Origin: an uncultured Alphaproteobacteria bacterium
GTDB lineage: Bacteria; Pseudomonadota; Alphaproteobacteria; HIMB59; GCA-002718135
Direction of reading: 5' to 3'
Length of the DNA stretch: 64,000 bases
NCBI GenBank assembly: GCA_902571865.1
Contig: CACGDO010000002.1
Span: 162,193 to 226,192 of the forward strand
The position numbers and the translations under genes were made by a program. Of the stretch, positions 1-9,012 are shown piece after piece. Under the pieces are notes generated by a model. The model was not told the origin of the DNA. It saw nothing but the letters and a program-made list of their open reading frames with translations, and ran no database searches. The first letter of the stretch is position 1. Every line of letters starts with the position of its first letter.

Positions 1-177
1 ATTTTCTTTCATGTAAATATTGAAGACGGTTCAAATAAAATAATTGTAAGAGGCTTACCACAATTTACACACCAAATTTCAAACGGTTCTGGCGTGAATA
101 TTAAAAGAGTGTCTAATAAAGCATTACTTTTTAATCAAGCAGGAATGAGGGTACAATTTAATAATGCAATGGGATAA
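1..177 (+). CDS. C-terminal end of an ABC transporter ATP-binding protein (partial, 5' end outside window)
   Basis: An open frame enters from the left edge and stops with TAA at 175-177, giving 58 visible residues. The Walker and signature motifs would lie upstream of the window, so the ATPase call rests on context. The frame ends 15 bases before two CUT1-type sugar permeases in the same orientation, and this beta-rich, glycine-containing tail resembles the TOBE/OB-fold end of MalK/UgpC-type ATPases. I infer that it energises the permeases at 193-2042. The substrate cannot be told from this fragment. Confidence 0.6.
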   Translation: MFFHVNIEDGSNKIIVRGLPQFTHQISNGSGVNIKRVSNKALLFNQAGMRVQFNNAMG

Positions 178-192
178 GGATACAATTTACTA

Positions 193-1149
193 ATGCATAA
201 TTCAAAAGCTCACATATGGTTTATTGCACCAGCAATCATACTGATGATAATTATTTTAATCTTTCCTCTTTTTCTTGCAGGAGGAATTTCTTTTACTGAC
301 TATAATTTAGGAAACAAAACATTCGAGTGGGTTGGACTAGAAAATTATGACAAGATGTTCAATCGAAAAACATATGTCAAAATGATTTGGGCCACAGCGA
401 CGTATGTTATTGTTGTCGTTCCAATTTCTGTTGTACTTGGATTATGTGCTGCTATGCTCTTAAATTCACTAAGGTTTGGCGCCGATATATATAAAACAAT
501 TTTTTTTCTTCCAGTTATGGCAACTCTTCTTGCAATGGCAATTGCATGGGAGTTTACTCTTCATCCAACATTAGGAATTGTAAATAGTTTTTTAGCAAAT
601 GGGTGTGGAGGAGTTAGGGAATTCATTCTTGGTTTTCATTGGTTGCCATGGGTAGACTCACAAGAAAGCTGGTATGCTGTAGCATGTGCAAACAACATGG
701 ATTTTCCATATTGGTTAAAACAAAAAAATACTGCGATTTGGACAGTATGTTTCATAGGAATTTGGCAGGCTTTTGGTTTTAATATGGTTTTATATTTAGC
801 TGGCTTAACAAGTATACCAAGAGAGTTATACCAAGCAGCAGAAATGGATGGTGCTAAATCTACATGGGAGCAATTTAAACTTGTTACATGGCCAATGCTT
901 GGTCCAACAACTTTGTTTGTTGTCACTATTACTACCATTAGAACATTTCAGGTATTTGATACAATCGAAATACTGACCAAAGGTGGTCCATCAAAAACAA
1001 CGTATGTCATGATGTATGCAATCTTTGAAAAAGCTATTCAACAAAACTTAACCAGTATTGGTGCAGCAATCACTGTTGTCTTTATTGGATTTATTCTTGT
1101 GTTAACGTTTTTCCAAAGATATGTCATTGAGAAGAGGGTTCATTATTAA
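193..1149 (+). CDS. ABC transporter permease, carbohydrate CUT1 type (MalF/UgpA-like)
   Basis: This 318-residue inner-membrane protein has about six hydrophobic segments, the first at residues 8-30. A clear EAA cytoplasmic loop (AAEMDGAKSTWEQF, about residues 215-228) is the site that contacts the ATPase. It is one half of the transmembrane channel of a periplasmic-binding-protein-dependent sugar-type importer. Between about residues 130 and 180 there is an enlarged, probably periplasmic loop rich in Trp, Cys and Gly, which is longer than I expect for UgpA. Its stop codon shares one base with the start of the next permease gene (TAATG), which implies translational coupling. The substrate-binding protein must lie upstream of the window. 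The family is certain; the substrate is unknown. Confidence 0.9.
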   Translation: MHNSKAHIWFIAPAIILMIIILIFPLFLAGGISFTDYNLGNKTFEWVGLENYDKMFNRKTYVKMIWATATYVIVVVPISVVLGLCAAMLLNSLRFGADIYKTIFFLPVMATLLAMAIAWEFTLHPTLGIVNSFLANGCGGVREFILGFHWLPWVDSQESWYAVACANNMDFPYWLKQKNTAIWTVCFIGIWQAFGFNMVLYLAGLTSIPRELYQAAEMDGAKSTWEQFKLVTWPMLGPTTLFVVTITTIRTFQVFDTIEILTKGGPSKTTYVMMYAIFEKAIQQNLTSIGAAITVVFIGFILVLTFFQRYVIEKRVHY

Positions 1150-2042
1150 TGGAAGCTAAACAATATATTGGGGAAGGTTGGAAACATGCAATCTTAATTA
1201 TTGGTGCTATCGTAGTAATGCTCCCTTTTTATATGATGGTTTCTATGTCATTAAAATCTCAGCAAGAAATCCAATCAATTTCTGGTGGTCTTATTGGTGC
1301 GCAAGAAACTCAAACGTTTCCCGTATGTGTTAAAACTGGTTATTCAGAAGAAACATGTACAATGAAGCCATATCAATACAACTATTGGTTTGCTTTTGAA
1401 AAAGCTCCTATTCCTAGATACTTAATGAATGGTGTCATTGTTACTTTATCAATCTTTATCATTCAGGTTTTAGTCGCCTTACCGTGCGCGTATGCACTCG
1501 CTAAGTTACGGTTTTACGGGCGAGAATTTGTTTTCTCAATGGTTTTATTTTGTTTGCTCATTCCAGTTCATGGAATTGCGCTTCCATTATATGTTATGTT
1601 GGCTCAGGCAGGATTAGTTGACACCTATTCCGCCTTGATACTTCCCTGGACCATATCGGTGTTTGGAATTTTTTTAATGCGGCAATTTTTTATGACTGTG
1701 CCCGATGAATTAATTGATGCCGCCAGGATGGATGGCATGGGAGAGTACGCAATTGTATGGAAAGTAATGCTTCCAACTGCAATACCAGCGTTACTTGCTT
1801 TTGCAATATTCTCAGTTGTTGCACACTGGAATGATTATTTCTGGCCTCGTATGGTAATAACAGGAAATAGAGATCTCTTTACTCCGCCGCTTGGTATAAG
1901 AGAATTTAGAGGTGGAATTGATAGTGACGAATTTGGTCCTATGATGGCTTCGATAGTTACTGTAACTGTTCCTCTTATTGTTGCTTTTATAATCGCGCAA
2001 AAACGATTTATTGAAGGAATTACTTTGACAGGCATGAAGTAA
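1149..2042 (+). CDS. ABC transporter permease, carbohydrate CUT1 type (MalG/UgpE-like)
   Basis: This 297-residue inner-membrane partner of the preceding permease has six hydrophobic segments and the EAA loop (DAARMDGMGEYAIVWKVMLP, about residues 200-219). The C-terminal GITLTGMK tail is typical of MalG-like subunits. A loop after the first membrane span (about residues 45-80) carries two cysteines (Cys60, Cys70) that could form a disulfide in the periplasm; this is inference. The start overlaps the upstream stop by one base, and the next gene follows after 14 bases. With the partial ATPase and the upstream permease it forms a standard importer; the exact sugar or polyol is not determinable. 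Confidence 0.9.
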   Translation: MEAKQYIGEGWKHAILIIGAIVVMLPFYMMVSMSLKSQQEIQSISGGLIGAQETQTFPVCVKTGYSEETCTMKPYQYNYWFAFEKAPIPRYLMNGVIVTLSIFIIQVLVALPCAYALAKLRFYGREFVFSMVLFCLLIPVHGIALPLYVMLAQAGLVDTYSALILPWTISVFGIFLMRQFFMTVPDELIDAARMDGMGEYAIVWKVMLPTAIPALLAFAIFSVVAHWNDYFWPRMVITGNRDLFTPPLGIREFRGGIDSDEFGPMMASIVTVTVPLIVAFIIAQKRFIEGITLTGMK

Positions 2043-2056
2043 ATTCTTATCTACTG

Positions 2057-2905
2057 ATGACATTGTCAGTAAATTTTATTTTTATCTTAATTCTTGTATC
2101 TGCTCTATGTCATGCAGTTTGGAGTGCTATAATAAAATCAAGTAAGAACCCATTATCGTTAATGGGTATAACGTCTGTCTTAGAAGTTACAATTTTTTTA
2201 CCTTTAACATTTACTGTTCCATTTCCAACTTTAGAGGTTTGGTATTTTTTAATTGCAACCGTCATCATTCACGTCATTTATAGATTAAATGTAATTTATT
2301 CTTATAGATACGGAGATCTTTCGTACATATATCCAATTTCTAGAGGAAGTTCATGTTTGTTTGTAGCGATCATTAGTATTTTATTTTTAAGTTCTGATAT
2401 TAGTGTTGCTGGTTTTGTTGGAATATTAATTGTTTGTATTGGTTTATTTTTAATTTCTTATTCTAAAAATTTATCTTTTAACTTCAGAGGTTTTGCTCTC
2501 GCAATATCAACGGCTATTCTAATTACTGCTTACACATTAGTTGACGGGGTCGGGGTTAGACTTTCTGAAAATGGTTTTTCCTATATTTACTGGCTCTTCA
2601 CACTTAATGGAATACCTTTACTAATTATTGGTTTGATCTCGAAAGATGGTTTACGAAAAAAAGAAACGTACACTTTTAGATCCGGGATTGCTGCTGGTGT
2701 ATTTGCAACAAGTAGTTACGCAATTGTTGTTTGGAGTATGCAATTCATAGAAATAGCTTATGTCTCTAGTATTAGAGAAATAAGCATTGTGTTTGCAGCA
2801 ATTATTGGAATGCTTTTTTTATTTGAGAAGAATGCAAAATCTCGAATAATACCTTCTATTTTAATAGTGAGTGGTATTTCGGTTGTTTATTTTCAAATTC
2901 TATAA
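2057..2905 (+). CDS. EamA/DMT-family membrane transporter
   Basis: This 282-residue protein has about ten hydrophobic segments in two homologous halves, the 10-TMS pattern of the drug/metabolite transporter superfamily. Conserved-looking features include the early HAVWSA region after TM1 and the glycine-rich fifth and tenth helices. Members export amino acids, nucleotide bases or other metabolites, or import solutes, and sequence alone rarely gives the substrate. It lies 14 bases after the sugar permease gene, so it may be co-transcribed with the transporter without sharing its function. A second, only distantly similar DMT protein is encoded at 8128-9012. Confidence 0.85.
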   Translation: MTLSVNFIFILILVSALCHAVWSAIIKSSKNPLSLMGITSVLEVTIFLPLTFTVPFPTLEVWYFLIATVIIHVIYRLNVIYSYRYGDLSYIYPISRGSSCLFVAIISILFLSSDISVAGFVGILIVCIGLFLISYSKNLSFNFRGFALAISTAILITAYTLVDGVGVRLSENGFSYIYWLFTLNGIPLLIIGLISKDGLRKKETYTFRSGIAAGVFATSSYAIVVWSMQFIEIAYVSSIREISIVFAAIIGMLFLFEKNAKSRIIPSILIVSGISVVYFQIL

Positions 2906-2940
2906 GGAAAAAATATAGACTTTTTGCACGAAAATTTTAT

Positions 2941-3111
2941 ATGACTTTTATGACTGAGGATATTGTGGAAGTAGATCCAAAAACCGAAACTATCTCTTGC
3001 GATGGTGGTGAAGATGGTTTAGGACATCCCGCAGTTTATTATACCTTTAATAATGAGAACAAAATTGTTTGTGGTTATTGCGGTAAAATATTTATAAAAA
3101 AAGAAGAGTAG
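2941..3111 (+). CDS. Small zinc-finger protein, zf-CHCC / NDUFS6-like
   Basis: This 56-residue protein carries one Cys near residue 20 (ISCDGG), a His in GHPAVYY, and a C-terminal CGYCGK knuckle. That is the C-x8-H-x(n)-CxxC arrangement of the zf-CHCC family, which includes mitochondrial complex I subunit NDUFS6 and short alphaproteobacterial homologues. In bacteria it is often treated as an accessory of respiratory complex I, but no nuo genes are in this window. A second in-frame ATG three codons later is an equally possible start. The gene ends two bases before the FYDLN-acid protein, so the two are probably co-transcribed. Confidence 0.8.
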   Translation: MTFMTEDIVEVDPKTETISCDGGEDGLGHPAVYYTFNNENKIVCGYCGKIFIKKEE

Positions 3112-3113
3112 AA

Positions 3114-3467
3114 ATGTACAAAGAATCTTGGGGTTTAAAAAGAATATGTCCTATGTGTAGTAAGCAATATTACGACTTAGGAAGAACGGAACTGGAATGT
3201 CCTGAGTGTGGTAAAGAAATTGAAGTTACTACCATGACTAGACCAAGACGTGGAAGAAAACCTGGAAGTACTAATGCTGCTCCCTTAACTAATCCTATCC
3301 CTCCAAAACCAAAAGAAAAAGATGATGATCTTGATATCGAGAATCTGGATTTGGATAACAACGAAGACAATCTTGAGGATGATACTGTTTTATTAGAAGA
3401 TGAAACAGAAATTGATCCAATAGCCGAAGGTATTAAACCTAAAGAAGACGGCGAAGAAGAATACTAG
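3114..3467 (+). CDS. FYDLN-acid family protein (TIGR02300)
   Basis: This 117-residue protein begins with WGLKRICPMC, then YYDLGR, then ECPEC. That is two CxxC pairs flanking the FYDLN-like motif that defines this alphaproteobacterial family. The rest, from about residue 70, is a low-complexity run dominated by Asp and Glu, as is usual for the family. The CxxC pairs suggest a zinc ribbon. The cellular role is not established, and I do not propose one. The signature is unambiguous and the acidic tail is expected, so it is not a sequencing artefact. Confidence 0.9.
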   Translation: MYKESWGLKRICPMCSKQYYDLGRTELECPECGKEIEVTTMTRPRRGRKPGSTNAAPLTNPIPPKPKEKDDDLDIENLDLDNNEDNLEDDTVLLEDETEIDPIAEGIKPKEDGEEEY

Positions 3468-3489
3468 AATTTCAATAAAAATTTAGAAG

Positions 3490-4728
3490 ATGTTTAAGGT
3501 ACTACAAAACACTTGGGCCCTTTTTTTTGGCTTTGCTTTAATTAGTCTTGGTCACGGTTTGCAAGGAACACTAATCGGTGTTCGTTCTGTTTTAGAAGGT
3601 TTTAGTTTTTTTGCATCAGGACTTATTATAGCTGGTTATTACGTTGGATACTTAACTGGCGCGTTAACAATTCCAAGTTTTTTACAACGTGTTGGTCACA
3701 TAAGAGTTTTTGCTGCTTTAGCATCGCTTGCTTCTATCGCTATATTATTACACTCAGTATTTGTTCATCCCTATTCATGGATGTTTATACGAATATTAAC
3801 TGGTTTAAGTCTTGCTGGAATTTATGTAATCATGGAGAGTTGGTTAAATGAAAAATCAACTAATCAAACTCGTGGTCAATTACTTTCAGTTTACATGATT
3901 ATTACTTTTGTATTTGTTGGAGCAGGACAATTTTTATTAAATTTAGGCGATCCAGCTAAAGTTGATTTATTTATTTTAGTATCAATTTTATTATCATTTG
4001 CACTTCTTCCTATTCTTTTATCTTCAACAGAACAGCCTAATACAGAAAGTCCTAAATTTTTTTCTTTAAGAGAATTTTATACTGTTTCACCTTTAGGTTT
4101 TGTTGGTGCCTTAGCAACTGGTTTATCGCATAGTGCAGTTTTTGGGTACGGTGCAATTTATGCTTCATCTATTAATTTAAGCTTATTTGAAATTTCTCTG
4201 TATATGATGATTATAACATCAGCTGGTGCCCTATCTCAATGGCCTATTGGATATTTGTCGGATAGAATTGATAGACGTGTTATTCTTATTGGTGTTTCTT
4301 TTATGGCTTCAGGTTTGAGTTTATTTTTTGTTTTTGCAAACTTTATGCCGCTAACATTATTCTTAATTTTTACTGGTCTTTTTTCAGTTGCATGTTTACC
4401 AATGTATTCACTAACAGTTGCTCATACAAATGACTTCTTACAACCTAATGAGATAGTATCAGCAAGTGCAACTTTTGGTATACTTATTGGTATTGGATCA
4501 ATTATCGGACCTTTGTTTGTTTCTACTTTCATGGAAATTTTGGGAGCGGTAGGTTTTTATATCTATTTATTTTTAATACACGGACTACTAGGACTTTTTG
4601 GTTTGTATAGAATGACTCAAAGAACTAAACCTCGAGATCTTGAATCACAATATAATCCTTTACCACGAAATATTAGTCCTGCCGGTATGGAAATGAACCC
4701 CGTTACTGAGCCAACTGAGGACGAGTAA
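3490..4728 (+). CDS. Major facilitator superfamily transporter (YcaD-like)
   Basis: This 412-residue protein has twelve predicted hydrophobic segments. The second half carries the MFS loop motif (GYLSDRIDRR, about residues 254-263), and an acidic-residue-rich hydrophilic tail follows. The overall pattern resembles the YcaD subgroup of MFS permeases, whose substrates are mostly unknown. The 3' end overlaps the convergent msrQ gene by 26 bases (4703-4728), so both C-termini are encoded on opposite strands of the same DNA. No terminator separates the pair. Confidence 0.85.
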   Translation: MFKVLQNTWALFFGFALISLGHGLQGTLIGVRSVLEGFSFFASGLIIAGYYVGYLTGALTIPSFLQRVGHIRVFAALASLASIAILLHSVFVHPYSWMFIRILTGLSLAGIYVIMESWLNEKSTNQTRGQLLSVYMIITFVFVGAGQFLLNLGDPAKVDLFILVSILLSFALLPILLSSTEQPNTESPKFFSLREFYTVSPLGFVGALATGLSHSAVFGYGAIYASSINLSLFEISLYMMIITSAGALSQWPIGYLSDRIDRRVILIGVSFMASGLSLFFVFANFMPLTLFLIFTGLFSVACLPMYSLTVAHTNDFLQPNEIVSASATFGILIGIGSIIGPLFVSTFMEILGAVGFYIYLFLIHGLLGLFGLYRMTQRTKPRDLESQYNPLPRNISPAGMEMNPVTEPTEDE

Positions 4729-5308
4729 GTTTTTTAAATATTCTGTGAAGTAATAAGAGGATAATTATTCCCATGTAAATGACTGGTTCAGTTTTATCAG
4801 CACGAACTAAAACATAAAAATGCATACTAGCCAGAATGGCTACTAGGTAAATTAAATAATGAATTTTCTTCCATAATTTAAAACCTAATCGTTTAATCAT
4901 ATTGTTTGTTGAGGTGCTAGCAAGTGGGATTAAAAAAAGAAAACTTATAAAACCAAAAGTTATAAATGGTCTTTTTATAATATCTTGTATGATAAATTTC
5001 ATATCTAAAAAATGATCTAAAACTATGTAAGTGGAGAAATGCAAACAAACATAATAGAAAGCAAAAAGTCCAATCATTCTTCGTAATACAACTATCGATT
5101 TTAAAGGTTTAATATTTGATAGAGTAGTAATCATAAGAGTTATTATTATTAATCTAAGTGCCATTAGACCTAGCTCATCCATTAGTTTTTCAATTGGATT
5201 TACTCCTAGATTCCCAGTAACAAATTGGTACGCCCAGAGTAGACTAGGAAATAGAATTAAAATAAATAAAACAGGTTTACTGCGATTAAAATTTCTTGTT
5301 GAAAACAT
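4703..5308 (-). CDS. msrQ: MsrQ, heme-binding membrane subunit of periplasmic methionine sulfoxide reductase
   Basis: This 201-residue membrane protein has about five to six hydrophobic spans. Conserved histidines lie in YYVCLHFSTY and in the later HYLIYLVAILASMHFY region, which are expected heme ligands of the ferric-reductase-like (YedZ/MsrQ) fold. MsrQ passes electrons from the quinone pool to MsrP, which repairs oxidised methionines in envelope proteins. The gene starts three bases after the msrP stop, so the pair forms an operon in the standard order. It overlaps the convergent MFS gene by 26 bases. Confidence 0.92.
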   Translation of the reverse strand: MFSTRNFNRSKPVLFILILFPSLLWAYQFVTGNLGVNPIEKLMDELGLMALRLIIITLMITTLSNIKPLKSIVVLRRMIGLFAFYYVCLHFSTYIVLDHFLDMKFIIQDIIKRPFITFGFISFLFLIPLASTSTNNMIKRLGFKLWKKIHYLIYLVAILASMHFYVLVRADKTEPVIYMGIIILLLLHRIFKKLTRPQLAQ

Positions 5309-5311
5309 TCA

Positions 5312-6229
5312 TTAATAAAATTTAGTCAAATCTAAATCTTTATAGAGATGTGCTACTTCTTTTTCATAGCCATTAAACATTAGTGTTTCTCTTCTTTTAA
5401 ACTCTCCAATTCGTCTTTCTGTTCCTTGACTCCATCTTGGATGGTTTACGTTAGGATTAACATTGGCATAAAAACCATATTCCCAAGGAGCTAAAGTTTC
5501 CCAGGATGTTTCAGGTTGAGTATCTAAAAATCTAATTTCCACAATTGATTTAATTGATTTGAAACCATACTTCCATGGAACAACTAATCTTATGGGTGCA
5601 CCATTTTGATTAGGCATTTCATGGCCATACAATCCAGTTGCTAATATTGTTAGAGGATTCATTGCTTCATCCATTCGAAGCCCTTCTCTATATGGCCAAA
5701 TAATTGTTCTCTTTTGCTGACCTGGCATTTCTTCCGGTCTGAACACAGTTACAAATTGAACATACTTTGCTGAGCTTAAAGGTTCAGCCATTTTTATAAG
5801 TTCAGATAACTGAAAACCTTGCCAAGGAATAACCATGGACCATGCTTCAACACATCTCAATCGATAAACCCTATCTTCTATTGTTACGTTTGATAAAATT
5901 TTTTCTAAGTCAAATGTTTGAGGTTTTTTCACGAGACCATCTATTTTTATTGACCATGGTCTAGGTTTAAAATTTCCAGAGTTTAAATGAGGATGTTTTT
6001 TATGAGTCCCAAACTCATAAAAATTATTATACGTTGTGATTTCTTCGTAAGAATTCAGTTTATCATTCTCATTTAAATATTTATTATAAACTGAAGAATT
6101 ACTATCATGATTAGCAAAAACTGATGATGAGACTGTTGCCAACAAGGCGCTTGCCAATGAGCTCTTAATAAACTTTCGTCTATTTAAATACGTTTTATAT
6201 GGAGTAATCTCAGAGCTTAAAATCTTCAT
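5312..6229 (-). CDS. msrP: MsrP, molybdopterin-dependent periplasmic methionine sulfoxide reductase
   Basis: This 305-residue protein has a twin-arginine signal (NRRKFIKSS, residues 16-24) followed by a hydrophobic stretch ending near VFA. The YRLRCVEAW motif contains the cysteine (Cys126 here) that ligates the molybdenum cofactor in the YedY/MsrP family. The PWKYGFKSIKSI segment is also typical. The enzyme reduces protein methionine sulfoxide in the periplasm using electrons from MsrQ, encoded immediately downstream. It implies that the organism makes the molybdopterin cofactor and has a Tat system, neither of which is encoded here. Confidence 0.95.
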   Translation of the reverse strand: MKILSSEITPYKTYLNRRKFIKSSLASALLATVSSSVFANHDSNSSVYNKYLNENDKLNSYEEITTYNNFYEFGTHKKHPHLNSGNFKPRPWSIKIDGLVKKPQTFDLEKILSNVTIEDRVYRLRCVEAWSMVIPWQGFQLSELIKMAEPLSSAKYVQFVTVFRPEEMPGQQKRTIIWPYREGLRMDEAMNPLTILATGLYGHEMPNQNGAPIRLVVPWKYGFKSIKSIVEIRFLDTQPETSWETLAPWEYGFYANVNPNVNHPRWSQGTERRIGEFKRRETLMFNGYEKEVAHLYKDLDLTKFY

Positions 6230-6315
6230 ATTTTAAATATATATTAATAAATCTAAAATTGTAGTAATGTTAAGAACATCTTTATCAAATCCATTTAAAT
6301 TGTTAGTGTAAATCT

Positions 6316-8106
6316 ATGAAAAATCTTTCTATCTTACTGCTTTGTGCTTTCTTATTTTTATTACCTTTAAAGTTCGCTTCTGCAGAAAAAGTTCATGGAA
6401 TTGCAATGCATGGCACACCAAAATATAGCAGCAATTTTACACATTTAGATTATGTAAACCCAAATGCACCTAAAGGTGGTGTAGTAAAATTTGGATCATA
6501 TGGTTCTTTTGATAATCTTAATAGAGTAGCTTTTAAAGGCTCTAAAGCTGCTGGACTTGGGTATGTTAATGATACGTTAATGAGAAGAGTATGGGATGAA
6601 GCATTCTCTCTCTATGGTTTAATAGCTGAAAAAGTAGAATTGCCTGAAGATAGATCTTCTATAACTTTTTATTTAAATTCAAATGCAACATTTCATGATG
6701 GCTCACCAATATCACGCGATGATGTATTGTTTAGTCTAGAAACATTTCAAACAAAAGGTACTCCAAATCAGAAAAAAACATATGGCAAAGTTGTTGAAAC
6801 TCAATTGATTGGAAATGATGGAATAAAAATGATTTTTGAAAATAATGAAGATAAAGAATTGCCTCTTATTATTGCGGGCTTTCTTCCTATCATTCCAAAA
6901 AAGTTTTATGAAAATCTTGATGTTACAAAAACATTTTTAGATATCCCTCTAGGCAGTGGTCCATACCAAGTTGATAGTCTCGATCCAGGTCGTCAAATAA
7001 AATACAAACGCGTTGAAAATTATTGGGCAAAAGATTTACCAGTAAATAAAGGTCTCTATAATTTTGATACAATTATTTATGATTATTACAAAGACTCAAA
7101 TGTCTTAGTTGAAGCTTTTAAAGTTGGTGAATACGACTTTAGAAGAGAATACAATGTTAAACGTTGGTTATCAGAATATGATTTCAAAGCTGTCCAGAAT
7201 GGTGAGGTAATACTGACAGAAATGAATAACGATAGACCTGTTGGAATGAATGGTCTTGTGATGAATACAAGACGTGACATATTTAATAATAGAAATGTAA
7301 GACTTGCTTTAAGTTATGCCTATGATCATGAATGGATTAATAAAACGATATATCAAAATGCTTATGTGAGAACAGATAGTTATTTTGATAATTCACCATT
7401 AGCTTCTTCAGGCTTACCATCAAAAAATGAGTTAGAATTACTGAATGTATGGAAAGATAAAATTCCAGCAGAGGTGTTTACAGAATCATTTACACCACCT
7501 ATTACGGATGGCAGTGGTAATGACCGTAAAAATTTATTGAAAGCAAAAGAAATACTCGAAAAAGAGGGATGGTTTGTTGAAGATGGAAAACTGGTAAAAG
7601 ATGGAAAAGAATTCAAGTTTGAGTTCTTGATTGTCAGTCCATCTGATGAGAAGATTGCCTTAGCCTATCAAAGTAATTTAAGAAAACTTGGCATTACAAT
7701 GGATGTAAGAACTGTTGATTCATCACAGTATCAAGAACGATTGTTAAGTTATGATTTTGATATGATTAAAAGATATTGGGGAGTCAGTTTAAGCCCAGGA
7801 AATGAGCAACAATTTTATTGGGGATCAGAAGTTGGTCAAAAAGATGGAAGCAGAAATTATCCTGGTATCAATAGTCCGGCAGTTGATGCATTAATTGAAA
7901 AACTAATTAGTGCAACAAATAGAGAAGAATTAACAACAGCGATCCACGCACTTGATAGAGTATTGTTATGGGGTCACTATGTAGTTCCTCTTTATCATAG
8001 CAACAAAGACAGAATTGCATATTGGGATTTTTTTGAATACCCAGACGAAATTCCACTTTACGGAATTGTAATTGAGTCTTGGTGGATTAATAAAGATAAA
8101 CAATAA
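6316..8106 (+). CDS. yejA: Extracellular solute-binding protein family 5, YejA-like
   Basis: This 596-residue protein has a classical signal peptide (residues 1-23, cleavage near ASA-EK). The mature start (HGIAMHGTPKYS) and the NPNAPKGG motif are characteristic of YejA, the periplasmic peptide-binding component of the YejABEF importer. The length fits family 5. The expected yejB, yejE and yejF genes are not next to it: an unrelated DMT transporter follows 21 bases later. The rest of the system must be elsewhere, or the protein works with another importer. The family is sure; YejA subgroup and substrate (oligopeptides) are likely. Confidence 0.85.
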   Translation: MKNLSILLLCAFLFLLPLKFASAEKVHGIAMHGTPKYSSNFTHLDYVNPNAPKGGVVKFGSYGSFDNLNRVAFKGSKAAGLGYVNDTLMRRVWDEAFSLYGLIAEKVELPEDRSSITFYLNSNATFHDGSPISRDDVLFSLETFQTKGTPNQKKTYGKVVETQLIGNDGIKMIFENNEDKELPLIIAGFLPIIPKKFYENLDVTKTFLDIPLGSGPYQVDSLDPGRQIKYKRVENYWAKDLPVNKGLYNFDTIIYDYYKDSNVLVEAFKVGEYDFRREYNVKRWLSEYDFKAVQNGEVILTEMNNDRPVGMNGLVMNTRRDIFNNRNVRLALSYAYDHEWINKTIYQNAYVRTDSYFDNSPLASSGLPSKNELELLNVWKDKIPAEVFTESFTPPITDGSGNDRKNLLKAKEILEKEGWFVEDGKLVKDGKEFKFEFLIVSPSDEKIALAYQSNLRKLGITMDVRTVDSSQYQERLLSYDFDMIKRYWGVSLSPGNEQQFYWGSEVGQKDGSRNYPGINSPAVDALIEKLISATNREELTTAIHALDRVLLWGHYVVPLYHSNKDRIAYWDFFEYPDEIPLYGIVIESWWINKDKQ

Positions 8107-8127
8107 AATAAGTAATCAAATATTTTT

Positions 8128-9012
8128 ATGAGTCATACAAGAGCTAACATACTCATGTTAATTGCCTCACTTATATGGGGAACAGCTTTTGTAAGCCAAA
8201 CTACTGGAATGGGAGCCATAGGTCCTTTTACTTTTAGCTTTGGAAGATTCTTTCTTGCTTTTTTAACAGTAATACCATTTGCGATTTATCTAGAACAACA
8301 AAATATTTTTAAAATATTAAGTGATAGAAAAAAAGTTTATCTTTGTTTGGCTACAGGTTTTTTTCTTTTTGGTGGTATGGGACTTCAACAATACGCTTTA
8401 CAAAAATCATTAATATCAAATGCTGCTTTTCTTAGCACTCTTTACGTTCCCTTTGTTGGTATAATTTCAAGATTCATAATTAAAAAACAGGTACACTGGA
8501 TTATCTGGATTGCCATTTTACTTTGTTTGTATGGATCATATCTTTTGTCCTCTAATCAATCAGTTGAAATTCAACAATCAGATTCACTCTTGTTTATTGC
8601 TGCTTTGTTTTTTGCCTTACATATTATTTGTATCGATATTTTTATGAAAGAACTTAACAGTCCTTTTTTATTTGGAAGTATTCAGTACTTTATTGTTTTT
8701 ATTTTATCTATGATTCTGGCTTTTATGTGGGAGGAACCAAAGCTCTCCAATATGCAAATTGAATGGTTTGAAATTTTATATACGGGTATTTTTTCTGCTG
8801 GCATTGGATATACACTTCAAATTATTGCTCAACATAAAGCTAATCCTGCTCCTGCAGCTATTATTTTATCAATGGAGTCAGTCTTTGCTGCAATAGCAGG
8901 TTGGATACTTTTAAATCAAGTTTTAGTCACACAAAAAATACTTGGATGCCTTGCAATATTTATTGGAGTGATTATAGTACAATTAGTACCAATAATTATT
9001 AAACAAAAATGA
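8128..9012 (+). CDS. EamA/DMT-family membrane transporter
   Basis: This 294-residue protein shows the 10-TMS DMT pattern. It has the early motif WGTAFV after the first helix start and a conserved second-half motif (NPAPAAIILSMESVFAAIAGW, of which PAAIILSMESVF is the family hallmark). The substrate is unknown; amino acid or metabolite export is common in this family. Its stop overlaps the adenosine kinase start by four bases (ATGA), so translation is probably coupled. A link to purine nucleosides is possible from position only. Confidence 0.87.
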   Translation: MSHTRANILMLIASLIWGTAFVSQTTGMGAIGPFTFSFGRFFLAFLTVIPFAIYLEQQNIFKILSDRKKVYLCLATGFFLFGGMGLQQYALQKSLISNAAFLSTLYVPFVGIISRFIIKKQVHWIIWIAILLCLYGSYLLSSNQSVEIQQSDSLLFIAALFFALHIICIDIFMKELNSPFLFGSIQYFIVFILSMILAFMWEEPKLSNMQIEWFEILYTGIFSAGIGYTLQIIAQHKANPAPAAIILSMESVFAAIAGWILLNQVLVTQKILGCLAIFIGVIIVQLVPIIIKQK

